This document shows, in pieces, positions 8,480 through 17,685 of a stretch of 64,000 bases of DNA. Each line of letters begins with the position of its first letter. The first letter of the stretch is position 1. The position numbers and the translations under genes are program-made. Location of the stretch: NCBI RefSeq assembly GCF_027924405.1, contig NZ_AP026978.1, forward strand, positions 1,178,001-1,242,000, written 5' to 3'. A model generated the notes under the pieces. The model ran no database searches and was not told the DNA's origin. It saw nothing but the letters and a program-made list of their open reading frames with translations. The stretch comes from Nocardia sputorum. Its GTDB lineage: Bacteria; Actinomycetota; Actinomycetes; Mycobacteriales; Mycobacteriaceae.

Positions 8480-8944
8480 ATGCACGAAGTGGGGGACGGA
8501 ATGCTGCGCTCCAGATTCCGCACAGCCGAGGAAAGCCCCGGCCTGCTGCTGTGGCAGGTGACCAATCGCTGGCAGGCCGCGCAGCGGGCGGCGCTCGCCC
8601 CTTTCGACCTGACCCACGTGCAATTCGTGCTGCTGGCTTCGCTCACCTATCTCGCGGCGGGCCGCACGGATCCGGTCCGGCAACGTGACCTGGCCGACTA
8701 CGCCGCCACCGATCCGATGATGACCTCCCAGGTACTGCGCGCGCTGGCGCAGAAGAAATTGATCGAACGCCGCGACCACCCGACCGATCGCCGGGCCAAG
8801 GCCCTGGTTGCCACCGCAGCCGGCGTCGCGCTGGTCAACCGGGCCATCGTCGCGGTCGAGGCGTGTGACGCGGAGTTCTTCGGCCCGCTCGATGATCGGA
8901 CGAGCGCCTTCGTGCGTTCCCTACGGTTGCTGCGCGACCGCTGA
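8480..8944 (+). CDS. MarR-family transcriptional regulator
   Basis: A 154-residue winged-helix regulator. Seen: an N-terminal dimer helix ([20 protein letters not shown]), helix-turn-helix [20 protein letters not shown] and the wing [19 protein letters not shown] with the conserved D-x-R-D/R pattern of MarR proteins. It starts at an ATG 8 bases after the good ribosome site GAGGGAGG. It is the last gene of the SRPBCC-EVE-MarR operon and is the likely ligand of the palindrome at 7454-7475, hence probably autoregulatory. Confidence 0.85.
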   Translation: MHEVGDGMLRSRFRTAEESPGLLLWQVTNRWQAAQRAALAPFDLTHVQFVLLASLTYLAAGRTDPVRQRDLADYAATDPMMTSQVLRALAQKKLIERRDHPTDRRAKALVATAAGVALVNRAIVAVEACDAEFFGPLDDRTSAFVRSLRLLRDR

Positions 8945-9188
8945 TCCGTCCCTGCCCGCTAAGTCCCGACCGTTCGTGCTCCCCGCGCGCGAGGGACCGC
9001 GGATCCCGAGTGATCGGCGCATCGGCAAGCGCGACCCCGCGACCCCGTGCGCGGGTCGGTGCGAATTCTCGGCAGAACACGCCCTCCTGGAAGCCTCTGA
9101 TGGGGCACGCGCAACAAGTCGAGCACACACGAGGCGATACGGCGGCGAGGTCGCGAAGGCGCCGCCGTGCGTGTCGGTGGGCGCTGTC

Positions 9189-11336
9189 ATGATGGACCGC
9201 GTGCCCGCTCTCGACCTCGCAGACCTCGATCCCGAGCAGGCCGCCGCCGTGCGCGCCCCGCGCGGTCCGGTGTGCGTGCTCGCGGGCGCGGGTACCGGCA
9301 AGACCAGGACCATCACCTATCGCATCGCGCATCTGATCGCGCAGGGGCAGGTCAAGGCGGACCAGGTGCTCGCGGTGACGTTCACCGCGCGGGCGGCGGG
9401 GGAGTTGCGCACCCGGCTACGGGCCCTCGGCCTCGGCGGCGAAGCGACCCAGGTGCAGGCACGGACGTTCCACGCGGCGGCGTTGCGGCAGCTGAAGTAT
9501 TTCTGGCCGCAGATCGTCGGTGACGTGCCGTGGCGGCTGATCGACGCCAAGTTCCCGATCGTCGCGCAGGCGGCGCACCGGGCCGGGCTGTCCACGGCCA
9601 CCGACAGCGTCCGCGACCTGCTGAGCGAAATCGAGTGGTCGAAGGGCTCGCTCATCGCGCCGGAGGACTACGTGGCGGCGGTCGCGAAGCAGCGGCGCGA
9701 GACACCCTATGAGGCATTGCGTGTCGCCGATGTCTACGCGGGTTACGAGAAGCTCAAGGCGACGCCGGACGGGTTGCTGCTGGATTTCGATGACCTGCTG
9801 CTGCACACGGCGGCCGCCTTGGAGGACTACCCGGCCGTGGCCGACGAGTTCCGCGGCCGCTACCGCAGCTTCGTCGTCGACGAGTACCAGGACGTCACGC
9901 CGCTGCAACAGCGCGTGCTCGACGCGTGGCTCGGCGACCGCGACGACCTGACCGTCGTCGGCGACGCCAACCAGACGATCTATTCGTTCACCGGCGCAAC
10001 GCCGAGCTATCTGCTCGACTTCTCCCGTCGCTTCCCCGAGGCCACGGTGGTCCGTCTGGAACGCGACTATCGCTCGACCCCGCAGGTGGTGTCGCTGGCC
10101 AATCGGGTGATCGGAGCGGCGCGCGGGCGCATCGCGGGTACCAGGCTGCAATTGATCGGCCAGCGAGCCGACGGACCGGAGCCGGTTTTCGCCGAATACG
10201 ACGACGTGCCCGCAGAGGCCGCGGCAGTGGCGGAGGCGATCGGCCGGCTCATCCAGGCGGGCACACCGGCCGCCGAGATCGCCGTGCTCTATCGGATCAA
10301 CGCGCAGTCGGAGAGCTACGAGCAGGCGCTCACCGAACGTGGCATTCCCTACCAGGTGCGCGGCGGCGAGGGCTTCTTCGCGCGTGCCGAGGTGAGGCAG
10401 GCCGTGCAGGCGTTGCGGCAGGCCGCGTCCCGCGACGATCTGCCCGACCAGTCGCGCAGCGGCAGTGCCCTGGTCACCCTGGTTCGCGCGGTGCTCGCCC
10501 CGCTCGGTCTCACCGCCACCGAGCCCGCGGGCGCCCAGGCGCGCGAACGCTGGGCCTCGCTGGTGGCGCTGGTGCGGCTGACCGAGGAGCTGGTCGGCCA
10601 CGACGACCGGCTCGACCTGCCCGGGCTGCTGCGCGAGCTCGCGACCCGCGCCGAGGCGAGGCATCCACCCACCGTGCAGGGGGTCACGCTGGCCTCGCTG
10701 CACGCCGCCAAGGGCCTGGAGTGGGACGCGGTGTTTCTCGTCGGCCTCTCCGACGGCACCATGCCGATCGCGCACGTCCTCGCCGACGACGGCTCGGTCG
10801 CCGACGCGGCGGCGCTCGAGGAGGAACGGCGGCTGCTCTACGTAGGAGTCACCAGGGCGCGCGAACATCTGCGGCTGTCCTGGGCGCTGGCCAGGAACGA
10901 AGGCGGTAGGCGCACCCGGCGCCGTTCCCGGTTCCTCAGCGGCCTCCTCCCCGACGATTCGCCCGCGTCGCGGATCGCGGCCCCGCCGAAGGCCGCGAAC
11001 GGCGTCCGCCCGACCTGCCGGGTCTGCGCGAAACCGCTGATCGGCACGTACGCGACCATGCTCGGGCGCTGCCGTCGCTGCCCGGCCGAACTGGACGCCG
11101 AATTGCTTGCGGCACTGCGTGATTGGCGTGCGGAGAAGGCGGAGGCGCTGCGGGTCCGCGAATTCGTCGTGTTCACCGACACCACGCTCACCGCGATCGC
11201 CGAACAACTGCCCGCCGACGACGCCGCCTTGGCCGCGATCGCGGGCATCGGCGCGAAGAAGATCGACCAGTTCGGCGCCGACGTACTGGCCATCGTCGCG
11301 TCCCGGATTCGATCCACATCACAAAACCGCAGGTAG
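9189..11336 (+). CDS. uvrD2: UvrD2 superfamily I helicase with HRDC domain
   Basis: 3'-5' DNA helicase of the mycobacterial UvrD2 type. Seen: Walker A AGAGTGKT near residue 38, motif II VVDEYQD, motif [16 protein letters not shown], motif [17 protein letters not shown], motif [18 protein letters not shown]. Then comes the hallmark tetracysteine module CRVC...CRRC near 612-633, and a C-terminal HRDC domain ([20 protein letters not shown] onward). The start is placed at ATG 9189 (or 9192), just ahead of the conserved region; longer frames upstream are unconserved. The stop codon abuts the whiB7 promoter. Confidence 0.92.
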   Translation: MMDRVPALDLADLDPEQAAAVRAPRGPVCVLAGAGTGKTRTITYRIAHLIAQGQVKADQVLAVTFTARAAGELRTRLRALGLGGEATQVQARTFHAAALRQLKYFWPQIVGDVPWRLIDAKFPIVAQAAHRAGLSTATDSVRDLLSEIEWSKGSLIAPEDYVAAVAKQRRETPYEALRVADVYAGYEKLKATPDGLLLDFDDLLLHTAAALEDYPAVADEFRGRYRSFVVDEYQDVTPLQQRVLDAWLGDRDDLTVVGDANQTIYSFTGATPSYLLDFSRRFPEATVVRLERDYRSTPQVVSLANRVIGAARGRIAGTRLQLIGQRADGPEPVFAEYDDVPAEAAAVAEAIGRLIQAGTPAAEIAVLYRINAQSESYEQALTERGIPYQVRGGEGFFARAEVRQAVQALRQAASRDDLPDQSRSGSALVTLVRAVLAPLGLTATEPAGAQARERWASLVALVRLTEELVGHDDRLDLPGLLRELATRAEARHPPTVQGVTLASLHAAKGLEWDAVFLVGLSDGTMPIAHVLADDGSVADAAALEEERRLLYVGVTRAREHLRLSWALARNEGGRRTRRRSRFLSGLLPDDSPASRIAAPPKAANGVRPTCRVCAKPLIGTYATMLGRCRRCPAELDAELLAALRDWRAEKAEALRVREFVVFTDTTLTAIAEQLPADDAALAAIAGIGAKKIDQFGADVLAIVASRIRSTSQNRR

Positions 11337-11373
11337 AAAATAGGTTGTCGCGCTCGACGATCTTGCCTATGGT
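11337..11373 (+). promoter_or_regulatory. whiB7 promoter with WhiB7-type AT-rich box
   Basis: AAAAT at 11337-11341, three bases, then -35 TTGTCG at 11345-11350, a 17-bp spacer and -10 TATGGT at 11368-11373. An AT-rich motif three bases upstream of the -35 is the recognised mark of WhiB7-activated SigA promoters in mycobacteria, so autoactivation of whiB7 is likely. Transcription would begin near 11380 and give a leader of about 545 nt. Confidence 0.75.
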
Positions 11374-11449
11374 GGATTCCACGCACCGGGAGGGCATCTC
11401 GGCGCGCACAGTTACCGACACACAACGAGTACAGGAGGGAGGCAGAGCA

Positions 11450-11788
11450 GTGGACAACATCATGAACTTCGGCGCCAGTGGCGTTGCGGTCTATGCGCCC
11501 ATGGCGGCCTCCCGGGGGATCCTCGCCTTGCAGGGGATCGGTCTGTCCGGAATCGGTGCGTTCGGCACGTGCGTCTCGCAAGCGAATTCCGCTGCGATGC
11601 ACACCTCTGTCCGTACCCGGATTCAGGGCAAGCCCAGCGCGGGCTGGCACCCGACGGCTGCCGAGGCAGCAGTCGGTGTCTTCGCGGATGAAGCCGGCTT
11701 CGAGCCGGCGGATCCGCGGGCAGCACGCCTCCGCACCGCACACCCAGCGACCGTGAACAGGGCTCGACAGAGATGTCGACCTAGGTAG
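11450..11788 (+). CDS. Upstream ORF in the whiB7 leader
   Basis: A 112-codon frame with a strong ribosome site (GGAGGGAGG, 7 bases before the GTG at 11450) inside the whiB7 leader. It is hydrophobic early (residues 10-40, with GILALQGIGLSGIGAFG) and Arg-rich at the end (RARQRCRPR). Known actinobacterial whiB7 leaders contain a uORF whose translation senses ribosome-targeting drugs and controls attenuation. It stops 19 bases before an inverted repeat. An internal ATG at 11462 is an alternative start. It is probably a sensing uORF rather than a working protein. Confidence 0.6.
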   Translation: MDNIMNFGASGVAVYAPMAASRGILALQGIGLSGIGAFGTCVSQANSAAMHTSVRTRIQGKPSAGWHPTAAEAAVGVFADEAGFEPADPRAARLRTAHPATVNRARQRCRPR

Positions 11789-11807
11789 GGAACTCCTCCC
11801 CGACCTC

Positions 11808-11844
11808 CTGGCCACGGATCGCACGACAGCGAAACCGTGGCCAG
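11808..11844 (+). terminator. whiB7 leader attenuator hairpin candidate
   Basis: A perfect 10-bp inverted repeat, CTGGCCACGG at 11808-11817 and CCGTGGCCAG at 11835-11844, with a 17-base loop and followed by TATTCT. It starts 19 bases after the uORF stop and 80 bases before the whiB7 start, where a conditional terminator would be expected. Confidence 0.55.
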
Positions 11845-11924
11845 TATTCTCCGGCCCTTCAGCCGACCGGCACCGGTTTCGCCACAACACACGAACCGCT
11901 GCAAACGAGCTGAAGGAGAACGAC

Positions 11925-12248
11925 GTGTTCACCGCACAGGGTTGGCCGCAGGCCACTACTGACGTGACATGCCGAACCGTGGCGTCGACTACTCGGACCC
12001 AGGAGATCGCCAAGGTCCTGCCCTGCCGTGCTGGAGATCCGGACCTCTGGTTCGCCGAGAGCCCGGTCCAGTTGGAGCAGGCCAAGGCGCTGTGCGCGAC
12101 CTGCCCGATCCGCAAGGGCTGCCTGAGCGCCGCCATGGATCGTCGTGAGCCGTGGGGTGTTTGGGGCGGGGAGATCTTCGACCAGGGTGTCGTGATCGCC
12201 CGCAAGCGTCCCCGTGGTCGTCCGCGCAAGGTCGCGGTCCCGGCATGA
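11925..12248 (+). CDS. whiB7: WhiB7 iron-sulfur transcriptional regulator
   Basis: WhiB-family Fe-S protein that works with the primary sigma factor to activate intrinsic antibiotic-resistance genes. Seen: the four cluster cysteines (LPCRAG, then C-x2-C-x5-C in LCATCPIRKGC), the GVWGGE turn typical of WhiB proteins, and a C-terminal AT-hook RGRPRK that distinguishes WhiB7. The GTG start follows GAAGGAGA by six bases. It is preceded by a long leader with its own promoter, uORF and hairpin, and followed by a terminator. Its place after uvrD2 matches Rv3197A. Confidence 0.95.
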   Translation: MFTAQGWPQATTDVTCRTVASTTRTQEIAKVLPCRAGDPDLWFAESPVQLEQAKALCATCPIRKGCLSAAMDRREPWGVWGGEIFDQGVVIARKRPRGRPRKVAVPA

Positions 12249-12334
12249 GCCGGGGAGTGATTTCCCTCCCTCCGGTCGATGTGCTCGATTCGGTCGGTCC
12301 CGGCACGGCCGAGCCAACGAACGAGAAAGCAGAC

Positions 12335-12365
12335 CAGCCGCCCACCGTCGCCAGGTGGGCGGCTG
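12335..12365 (+). terminator. whiB7 terminator
   Basis: A perfect 12-bp stem, CAGCCGCCCACC at 12335-12346 and GGTGGGCGGCTG at 12354-12365, with loop GTCGCCA. It lies 87 bases after whiB7, in the 366-base gap (12249-12614) before the convergent ABC1 kinase gene; nothing else is evident in that gap. Confidence 0.7.
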
Positions 12366-12614
12366 CTCTGCGTTCCTCGTCGCGGTGGCACCATCGCGGC
12401 GTGGACGAGTGGTCGAAGCGACCGTGCTCAGTCGCGGATTTCGGAGGCTCGAAGTCGAGATTGCGTTCGAGGACGCGGCGCTACAAAGACCGCCGCGACG
12501 CCGTGAGCTTCTGCTCGGTCCCTCGAGTGTCTGAGGAGGCGTCGAACTGCTCGGGGTTGGTCGGCCCCTCAGTCGCCGGACGCTTCCGACCGGCCGACAT
12601 GTGCCGGGCCGCGC

Positions 12615-13958
12615 TCAAGCGGAATTGCGCTCCTCGCGGAAGCCGGGCATCCAGGTGCGGACGAGTTGCATGAACGGCAGCTCGGCGTCGAGTTGCGCCA
12701 GGATGCCTACGGAGCCGCCGAGCACGCGGAAGATCATCACGTACTCGGCCGGAAGTTGCAGTGCCCGTGCGGTTTTCATTTCCGGGCTGGACAACTCCGA
12801 AGCCTTGCCCGCCACCCGCTGCATCCATCTGCGGGTGAAGTGGAACGAGTCGGTCTGGATCGGGTCGGTGAACGGCCGCAGGTAGTCGGCGATCTCCTGG
12901 TGGGTGACCACCCGGCCGGGGATCACCCAGCCGTGGTCGTACAGCAGTTCGGTGAGTTCGGCGAAGCGCTCCTCGACCGCGAGGGCCAGCATCCGGCCCA
13001 ACACCGGCGGAAAGCCGTCGGGCATCGGCGCGCAGGCGCCGAAATCGATCACCGCGAGCCTGCCGTCGGGCAGCATCATGAAATTGCCCGGGTGTGGGTC
13101 GGCATGCAGGAGCCCGACGACCTCGGGGGACGAGAAGTGGAACCGGCCCATCAGTCCCGCGACACGGTTGCGCAGCGCGAGGGTGCCCGCGGGATCCTCG
13201 GCGCCCTGCTTGATGATCGAGGAGACGGCGACACCGTCCAGCCATTCGGTGACGATCACCTTCGGCGCGCTCGCCACCACCTTCGGCACCACGATCTCGC
13301 CGTGCCCGTCGAAGCCCTTGGCGAAGGCGCGCTGGTTGGCCGCTTCGTTGCGGTAGTCCAACTCTTCCTCGGTGCGTTCGGTGATCTCGGCGAGGATCGG
13401 CTTGACGTCCGCCCCGGGGATCACGGACGCGACCAGACCGGACATCCGGGACAACGTTTTGAGGTCCGCGCGCAGCGCCTCGTCGGCGCCGGGGTACTGC
13501 ACCTTCACCGCGACGGTGCGCCCGTCCGACCACACCGCCCGGTGCACCTGCCCGATGCTGGCCGACGCCGCCGGGCTGTCGTCGAACTCGCGGAAGCGGG
13601 TACGCCATTGGGTGCCGAGCTGCTGGTCGAGCACCCGGTGGACGGTGGCGGCCGGCATCGGCGGCGCGGCGGCCTGCAGTTTGGTGAGTGCCTCCCGGTA
13701 GTGCTCGCCGAACTCCTCCGGTACCGCGGCCTCCATCACGCTGAGTGCCTGCCCGAACTTCATCGCGCCGCCCTTCAGCTCACCCAGGACCGTGAACAGC
13801 TGCTCGGCGGCCTTCTGATTGAGCTGCGCGTTGATCTCGGACTTGTCGCCTCCGGCGAGCTTCTTGCCGAACCCCACGGCCGCCCGACCGGCGATGCCGA
13901 GCGGAATCTTGGCCAGCTTGGCGTTACGGGACGAGCGACGGCGCACGATCTCAGACAC
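12615..13958 (-). CDS. ABC1/UbiB-family atypical kinase
   Basis: Protein-kinase-like ATPase of the ABC1/ADCK/UbiB family. Seen: the family KxGQ motif in GGAMKFGQALS (near residue 66), the Ala-rich loop SPAASASIGQVHRA in place of a Gly-loop, VAVKVQYPG with the ATP lysine, the ExD-type EELDYRNEAANQ, the catalytic segment LHADPHPGNFMMLPDGR and metal site VIDFGA. The GTG at 13958 gives 447 residues, about the size recalled for the Rv3197 protein; the frame extends upstream to 14000. The neighbourhood also matches Rv3197, reported to be linked to macrolide tolerance together with WhiB7 (recalled). Confidence 0.87.
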   Translation of the reverse strand: MSEIVRRRSSRNAKLAKIPLGIAGRAAVGFGKKLAGGDKSEINAQLNQKAAEQLFTVLGELKGGAMKFGQALSVMEAAVPEEFGEHYREALTKLQAAAPPMPAATVHRVLDQQLGTQWRTRFREFDDSPAASASIGQVHRAVWSDGRTVAVKVQYPGADEALRADLKTLSRMSGLVASVIPGADVKPILAEITERTEEELDYRNEAANQRAFAKGFDGHGEIVVPKVVASAPKVIVTEWLDGVAVSSIIKQGAEDPAGTLALRNRVAGLMGRFHFSSPEVVGLLHADPHPGNFMMLPDGRLAVIDFGACAPMPDGFPPVLGRMLALAVEERFAELTELLYDHGWVIPGRVVTHQEIADYLRPFTDPIQTDSFHFTRRWMQRVAGKASELSSPEMKTARALQLPAEYVMIFRVLGGSVGILAQLDAELPFMQLVRTWMPGFREERNSA

Positions 13959-14006
13959 GTACCCATCATGGCGGACAGACCGGCCGATCGGCCATCGCAA
14001 TCTTGA

Positions 14007-14882
14007 TCACGGCCGGCTTCCGAGGCTGTGTCCTGCGGAAACGTGCACACACGCGCATGTGGGATGGCGGTCCCACTCGCGCCGATCAAGGACGTGTGAA
14101 TCCAGATCCAGTTCCAGCGTGGCGTCCAACGTCGCCGGAGCGCGTCGCGGCGAGCAGTCGATGATCGCCTCCAACTCGCTCAGCGCGACGGCCGCGGTCG
14201 CCGCGATCCCGGCGGGGGACGCGTGTCCGACGCGGCCCAGCAGCTGCGCCGCGAGATGCGGCCATTCGGCGTCGTTCTGCGCGCGGATCAGGTCCGCGCA
14301 GCGCAGGCAGCTGGTGACGCCGGGGAGTACCAAGGGCCCGACGACGCCCTTGTTGTCGCGGATGCGCAGTTGCAGGTGCGGGATCCGGTGCAGCACCAGA
14401 TCGCTCACCAGCCGTGGATCGGGCATCAGTGTGTCGGCGAGCACCACGAGGTCCGCTCCCCAGGACCGTACCGTGGCCGTGCCGGAGGGGTAGTCGCGAG
14501 AACGGCTCGGCCGCAAGCCGAGCGCGCGCAACCCGGCCGACACCGCGTCCGACAGCGGACCGAGCCCGTGCACCCGCACCGCCCGCACCTGCGCGGCGCG
14601 ATCCTCTGGATGGTCCAGCAGGCCGGCTTCGTCGACCAGCGTGAGCAATGCCACGGCGCGTTCGGCCTCGATCCCGCATTCGCCGGCTCGCCAGACGATC
14701 TGCGGCTTGGTACGCAGACCGTCGAGCAGGCGCAGGAACGTGACGACGGTCTCGGCGTCCATGCCTTCCGGATCGAGCACCACCGCGGTTTCCGGATCGC
14801 ACCCGAGTTGCACGACACCACTCGGGCGGACCAGCACGGTCACCCTCGGCCGCAATCGCGGACCGCGACACATCGTTGTCAT
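14007..14882 (-). CDS. Cyclodehydratase-domain-like protein (Rv3196 type)
   Basis: A 291-residue protein resembling the ThiF/YcaO-associated cyclodehydratase domain found in thiazole/oxazole-modified peptide systems and in orphan actinobacterial proteins such as Rv3196. Seen: an N-terminal winged-helix-like part (VVTFLRLLDGLRTKPQIV), a Rossmann-like middle (VRAVRVHGLGPLSDAVSAGL), and the conserved GVTSCLRCADLIRAQND segment with a CxxC pair near residues 195-198, plus a CAC at 275-277. No precursor peptide or YcaO gene is nearby, so a role in RiPP maturation is not supported here. Confidence 0.7.
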   Translation of the reverse strand: MTTMCRGPRLRPRVTVLVRPSGVVQLGCDPETAVVLDPEGMDAETVVTFLRLLDGLRTKPQIVWRAGECGIEAERAVALLTLVDEAGLLDHPEDRAAQVRAVRVHGLGPLSDAVSAGLRALGLRPSRSRDYPSGTATVRSWGADLVVLADTLMPDPRLVSDLVLHRIPHLQLRIRDNKGVVGPLVLPGVTSCLRCADLIRAQNDAEWPHLAAQLLGRVGHASPAGIAATAAVALSELEAIIDCSPRRAPATLDATLELDLDSHVLDRREWDRHPTCACVHVSAGHSLGSRP

Positions 14883-14967
14883 GTCATCAGTATGCGGAGC
14901 GCGTGGCGGCCGACCTACATCGAAACCCGTAGTTATCCACAGGGTTTCGCTTCATCCACAGTGTGGA

Positions 14968-16380
14968 TCAGGACGATGCGCCGCCCTCTTCGCCCAGGTC
15001 GGTGCCGCCGTCGTCGTCCTTGCGTTCGCGCGCGGCCTGCTCGCGGGCCTCGGTTTCGGCTAGTTGCGCGAGCGGATCGTCGAACACGGCCGCGCCGCCG
15101 CCGATCACCGAGTCGATGAAGCCCGCGGGGGAGTCCAGATCGTCGGAATCCGGCAGGAGGTCCGGGTGCGCCCACACGCGGTCGCGCGCGGTCATGCCCG
15201 CGTCGTCGGTGAGCCTGCGCCACAACGCGGCCGCCTCACGCAGCTTGCGCGGACGCAATTCCAGGCCGACCAGCGTCGCGAAGGTCTGCTCCGCGGGGCC
15301 GCCGGTGGCCCGCCGCCTGCGCAGCGTCTCAGCCAGCGCGCCCGCGCCGGGCAACCGGTCGCCGACGGCGTCGGCCACCACCACCTGCACCCAGCCCTCG
15401 ATGAGCGCCAGCAGCGTTTCCAGGCGTTCCAGCGCCTGCTTCTGCTCGGGTGTGGTCTGCGGCTCGAAGGTGCCCTGCGCCAGGATCTCCTCGAGCTTCG
15501 CGGGATCGGTCAGCGACATCGGGTCGATGCCCTGCGCGGCCTGCTCCATCGCGGAGAAGTCCATCCGGATGCCGCGCGCGTAGTCCTCGACCGCGCCGAG
15601 CACCTGCTGGCGCAGCCACGGCACGTGCGCGAACAGGCGCTGGTGAGCGGCTTCTCGCGCGGCGAGGAACACCAGGATCTCGCTCTCCGGCTGTTCCAGC
15701 CCCGCGCTGAATTCCGAGATCGCCGCGGGCAGCAGCGCCGCGGTGCCGGTGGGCCCGAGCGGGAGGCCGATGTCGGTGGAGGTCAGCACCTCTTTGGCGA
15801 GTTGCCCGAGCGCCTGGCCGAGCTGCGAACCGAACGCCAGACCGCCCATCTGGCCCAGCATGCCGACCATCGGCGCGGCGAACTGCCTGGCCTCCTCCGG
15901 CAGCGCCGCGGTCCACATCCCCGAGATCTGCTCGGCGACCGGGTCGCACAGGCGCTGCCAGGTGGACAGGGTCTGCTCGATCCAATCGTTGGCGGTCCAC
16001 GCCACGGTCTTGCCTGCACCGGCGGGGAGGGTGGTCGCGCTGTCGAGCCAGAGTTCGGCGAGGTGCGCGGCGTCGGCCACGGCGCTCGCGGCGCCCGCGG
16101 TCACCGGGGCGACGGCCGAGCCGAGCTGTTGACGGGCCAGCCGCTTGGCGACGTCGTAGTTCACCGGCCCGGCCTGCGCGGAGCCCGGCTGACCCATGCC
16201 GCTGAGCATCTGGCCGAGCGAGGTCAGCATCTGCCCGAGCTGCGCCGGGTCGAATCCGCCCGCGCCGGACCCACCGATACCGAACCCGAACGGATCGTTC
16301 GGGCCGGGACCGCTCGGCTCGTCACCGCGCTTGCGATCGTCGTCGTCGCGGTTCGAGAATCCGAAGGGGAGGTCGTTCAT
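14968..16380 (-). CDS. DUF2342-type putative zinc metalloprotease (Rv3195 type)
   Basis: A 470-residue protein with a Gly/Asp/Pro-rich start (MNDLPFGFSNRDDDD) and a helical body. The segment VFLAAREAAHQRLFAHVPWL near residue 230 is the family's signature. It resembles a zincin helix, but the first residue of HExxH is Arg (REAAH), so ordinary peptidase activity is doubtful. A second conserved patch, LIEGWVQVVVADAVGDRLPG, lies near 337. The ATG at 16380 is followed by the conserved N-terminus; the frame continues upstream without similarity. The acidic C-tail (KDDDGGTDLGEE) is probably disordered. Confidence 0.75.
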   Translation of the reverse strand: MNDLPFGFSNRDDDDRKRGDEPSGPGPNDPFGFGIGGSGAGGFDPAQLGQMLTSLGQMLSGMGQPGSAQAGPVNYDVAKRLARQQLGSAVAPVTAGAASAVADAAHLAELWLDSATTLPAGAGKTVAWTANDWIEQTLSTWQRLCDPVAEQISGMWTAALPEEARQFAAPMVGMLGQMGGLAFGSQLGQALGQLAKEVLTSTDIGLPLGPTGTAALLPAAISEFSAGLEQPESEILVFLAAREAAHQRLFAHVPWLRQQVLGAVEDYARGIRMDFSAMEQAAQGIDPMSLTDPAKLEEILAQGTFEPQTTPEQKQALERLETLLALIEGWVQVVVADAVGDRLPGAGALAETLRRRRATGGPAEQTFATLVGLELRPRKLREAAALWRRLTDDAGMTARDRVWAHPDLLPDSDDLDSPAGFIDSVIGGGAAVFDDPLAQLAETEAREQAARERKDDDGGTDLGEEGGASS

Positions 16381-16507
16381 GCCCTTCACGTTACGCGCGT
16401 AGCACAGCGTCCCCGTGTTCGCGCGGCGCGAAACCGGTGGCGGCGCGCCCGGGTGAAATGACCGCCTCCGGTGCCTCGCGCCGCCGGTTGTCATTACTGT
16501 GGTTCGG

Positions 16508-17533
16508 GTGAATCGTCGGATCCTCACCCTGGTCGCCGCTCTGATCCCGGTGCTCGTGCTCGGTGTCGCCGGCAGTGTGCTGACTGTGCCGTACGTCGCA
16601 CTCGGTCCCGGGCCCACCTTCAACACCCTCGGCCAAGTGGACGGCAAGGAAGTCGTCGACGTCCGGGGCACCGAGGTCGATCCGACCACGGGCCATCTCA
16701 ACATGACCACGGTGTCGGTGCGGGACGGGCTGAGCATCTTCGAGGCGTTCGGCTTCTGGGCCAGCGGCAAGCACGGCCTGGTGCCGCGCTCGGAGGTCTA
16801 TCCGCCGGGCGTGTCCCGGGAGGAGATCGACAAGTCCAACCAGGAGGACTTCAAGGACTCCGAGGGCAACGCCGAGGTCGCCGCCCTGCACTACCTGAAC
16901 CTGCCCACGGTCGTGCTGCTGCGCAAGGTGGCCGACGACGGGCCCGCCCATGACGCGCTGCGTGCCGGTGACGAACTGGTCAGCATCAACGGCACCCCGG
17001 TCGCGACGCCCAAGGACGTCGTCACCGCGGTCGGGGCCCAGGCGCCCGGCAGCACGCTGACCGTGGTGTACCGGCGCGACAACGCCGAGCAGACCGCGAC
17101 GATCGTCCTCGGCGCCCGCCCCGGCGACCCGGCCAAGGGCTACCTCGGCGTGACGCCGGGCGAGGGCGCCCGCCCGCCGATGCAGGTGGCCTTCAACCTC
17201 GCCGACATCGGCGGCCCCTCGGCGGGCCTGATGTTCAGCCTGGCCCTGATCGACAAGCTCACCCCCGGCGAGCTGGACAGCGGCAAATTCGTGGCGGGCA
17301 CCGGGACCATTGATCAGGACGGCAAGGTCGGCCCGATCGGCGGCATCCAGTACAAGATGATGGCCGCGCGGGAGGCCGGTGCGGAGACCTTCCTGGTTCC
17401 CGCCGCCAACTGCAACGAAGCCAAGCAGCGGACCCCGGACGGCCTGCGGCTGGTGCGCGTCGAGAACCTCACCGGCGCCGTGCAGTCGCTCAACGAGATC
17501 AGCGCGGGCAAGGAGCCGGTCAGCTGCGGCTGA
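16508..17533 (+). CDS. PDZ/Lon-type membrane-anchored serine protease (YlbL-like)
   Basis: Seen: an N-terminal membrane anchor (ILTLVAALIPVLVLGVAGSV, residues 5-24), a PDZ domain around residues 135-215 (LRAGDELVSINGTPV), and a Lon-type catalytic domain with nucleophile Ser in GGPSAGLMFSLALID near 240 and general-base Lys in GGIQYKMMAARE. The active site faces outside the cell in this family. The second GTG (16508) gives VNRRILTL, matching the recalled Rv3194c start; a GTG three codons upstream is possible. It probably degrades or processes envelope proteins; its substrate here is unknown. Confidence 0.87.
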   Translation: MNRRILTLVAALIPVLVLGVAGSVLTVPYVALGPGPTFNTLGQVDGKEVVDVRGTEVDPTTGHLNMTTVSVRDGLSIFEAFGFWASGKHGLVPRSEVYPPGVSREEIDKSNQEDFKDSEGNAEVAALHYLNLPTVVLLRKVADDGPAHDALRAGDELVSINGTPVATPKDVVTAVGAQAPGSTLTVVYRRDNAEQTATIVLGARPGDPAKGYLGVTPGEGARPPMQVAFNLADIGGPSAGLMFSLALIDKLTPGELDSGKFVAGTGTIDQDGKVGPIGGIQYKMMAAREAGAETFLVPAANCNEAKQRTPDGLRLVRVENLTGAVQSLNEISAGKEPVSCG

Positions 17534-17685
17534 TGCGGCACCGTGCGGCCGGTGACCCGCTCCAGGCGCTCGGGGCGACCGGGTAGTCACCCGCAAGAGT
17601 GTGGGCCGCACCGCAGGTGCAGATCGCGCGCACTCGCCCGGCGCAGCCGGTGCCGCAGCGCGCCCGACCGGCACCGGGCAGTAGT

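Noticed and set aside
9000..9188. Upstream extension of uvrD2 to 8808
   Set aside because: The extra residues overlap the marR gene and are unconserved low-complexity sequence; ATG 9189 precedes the conserved start.
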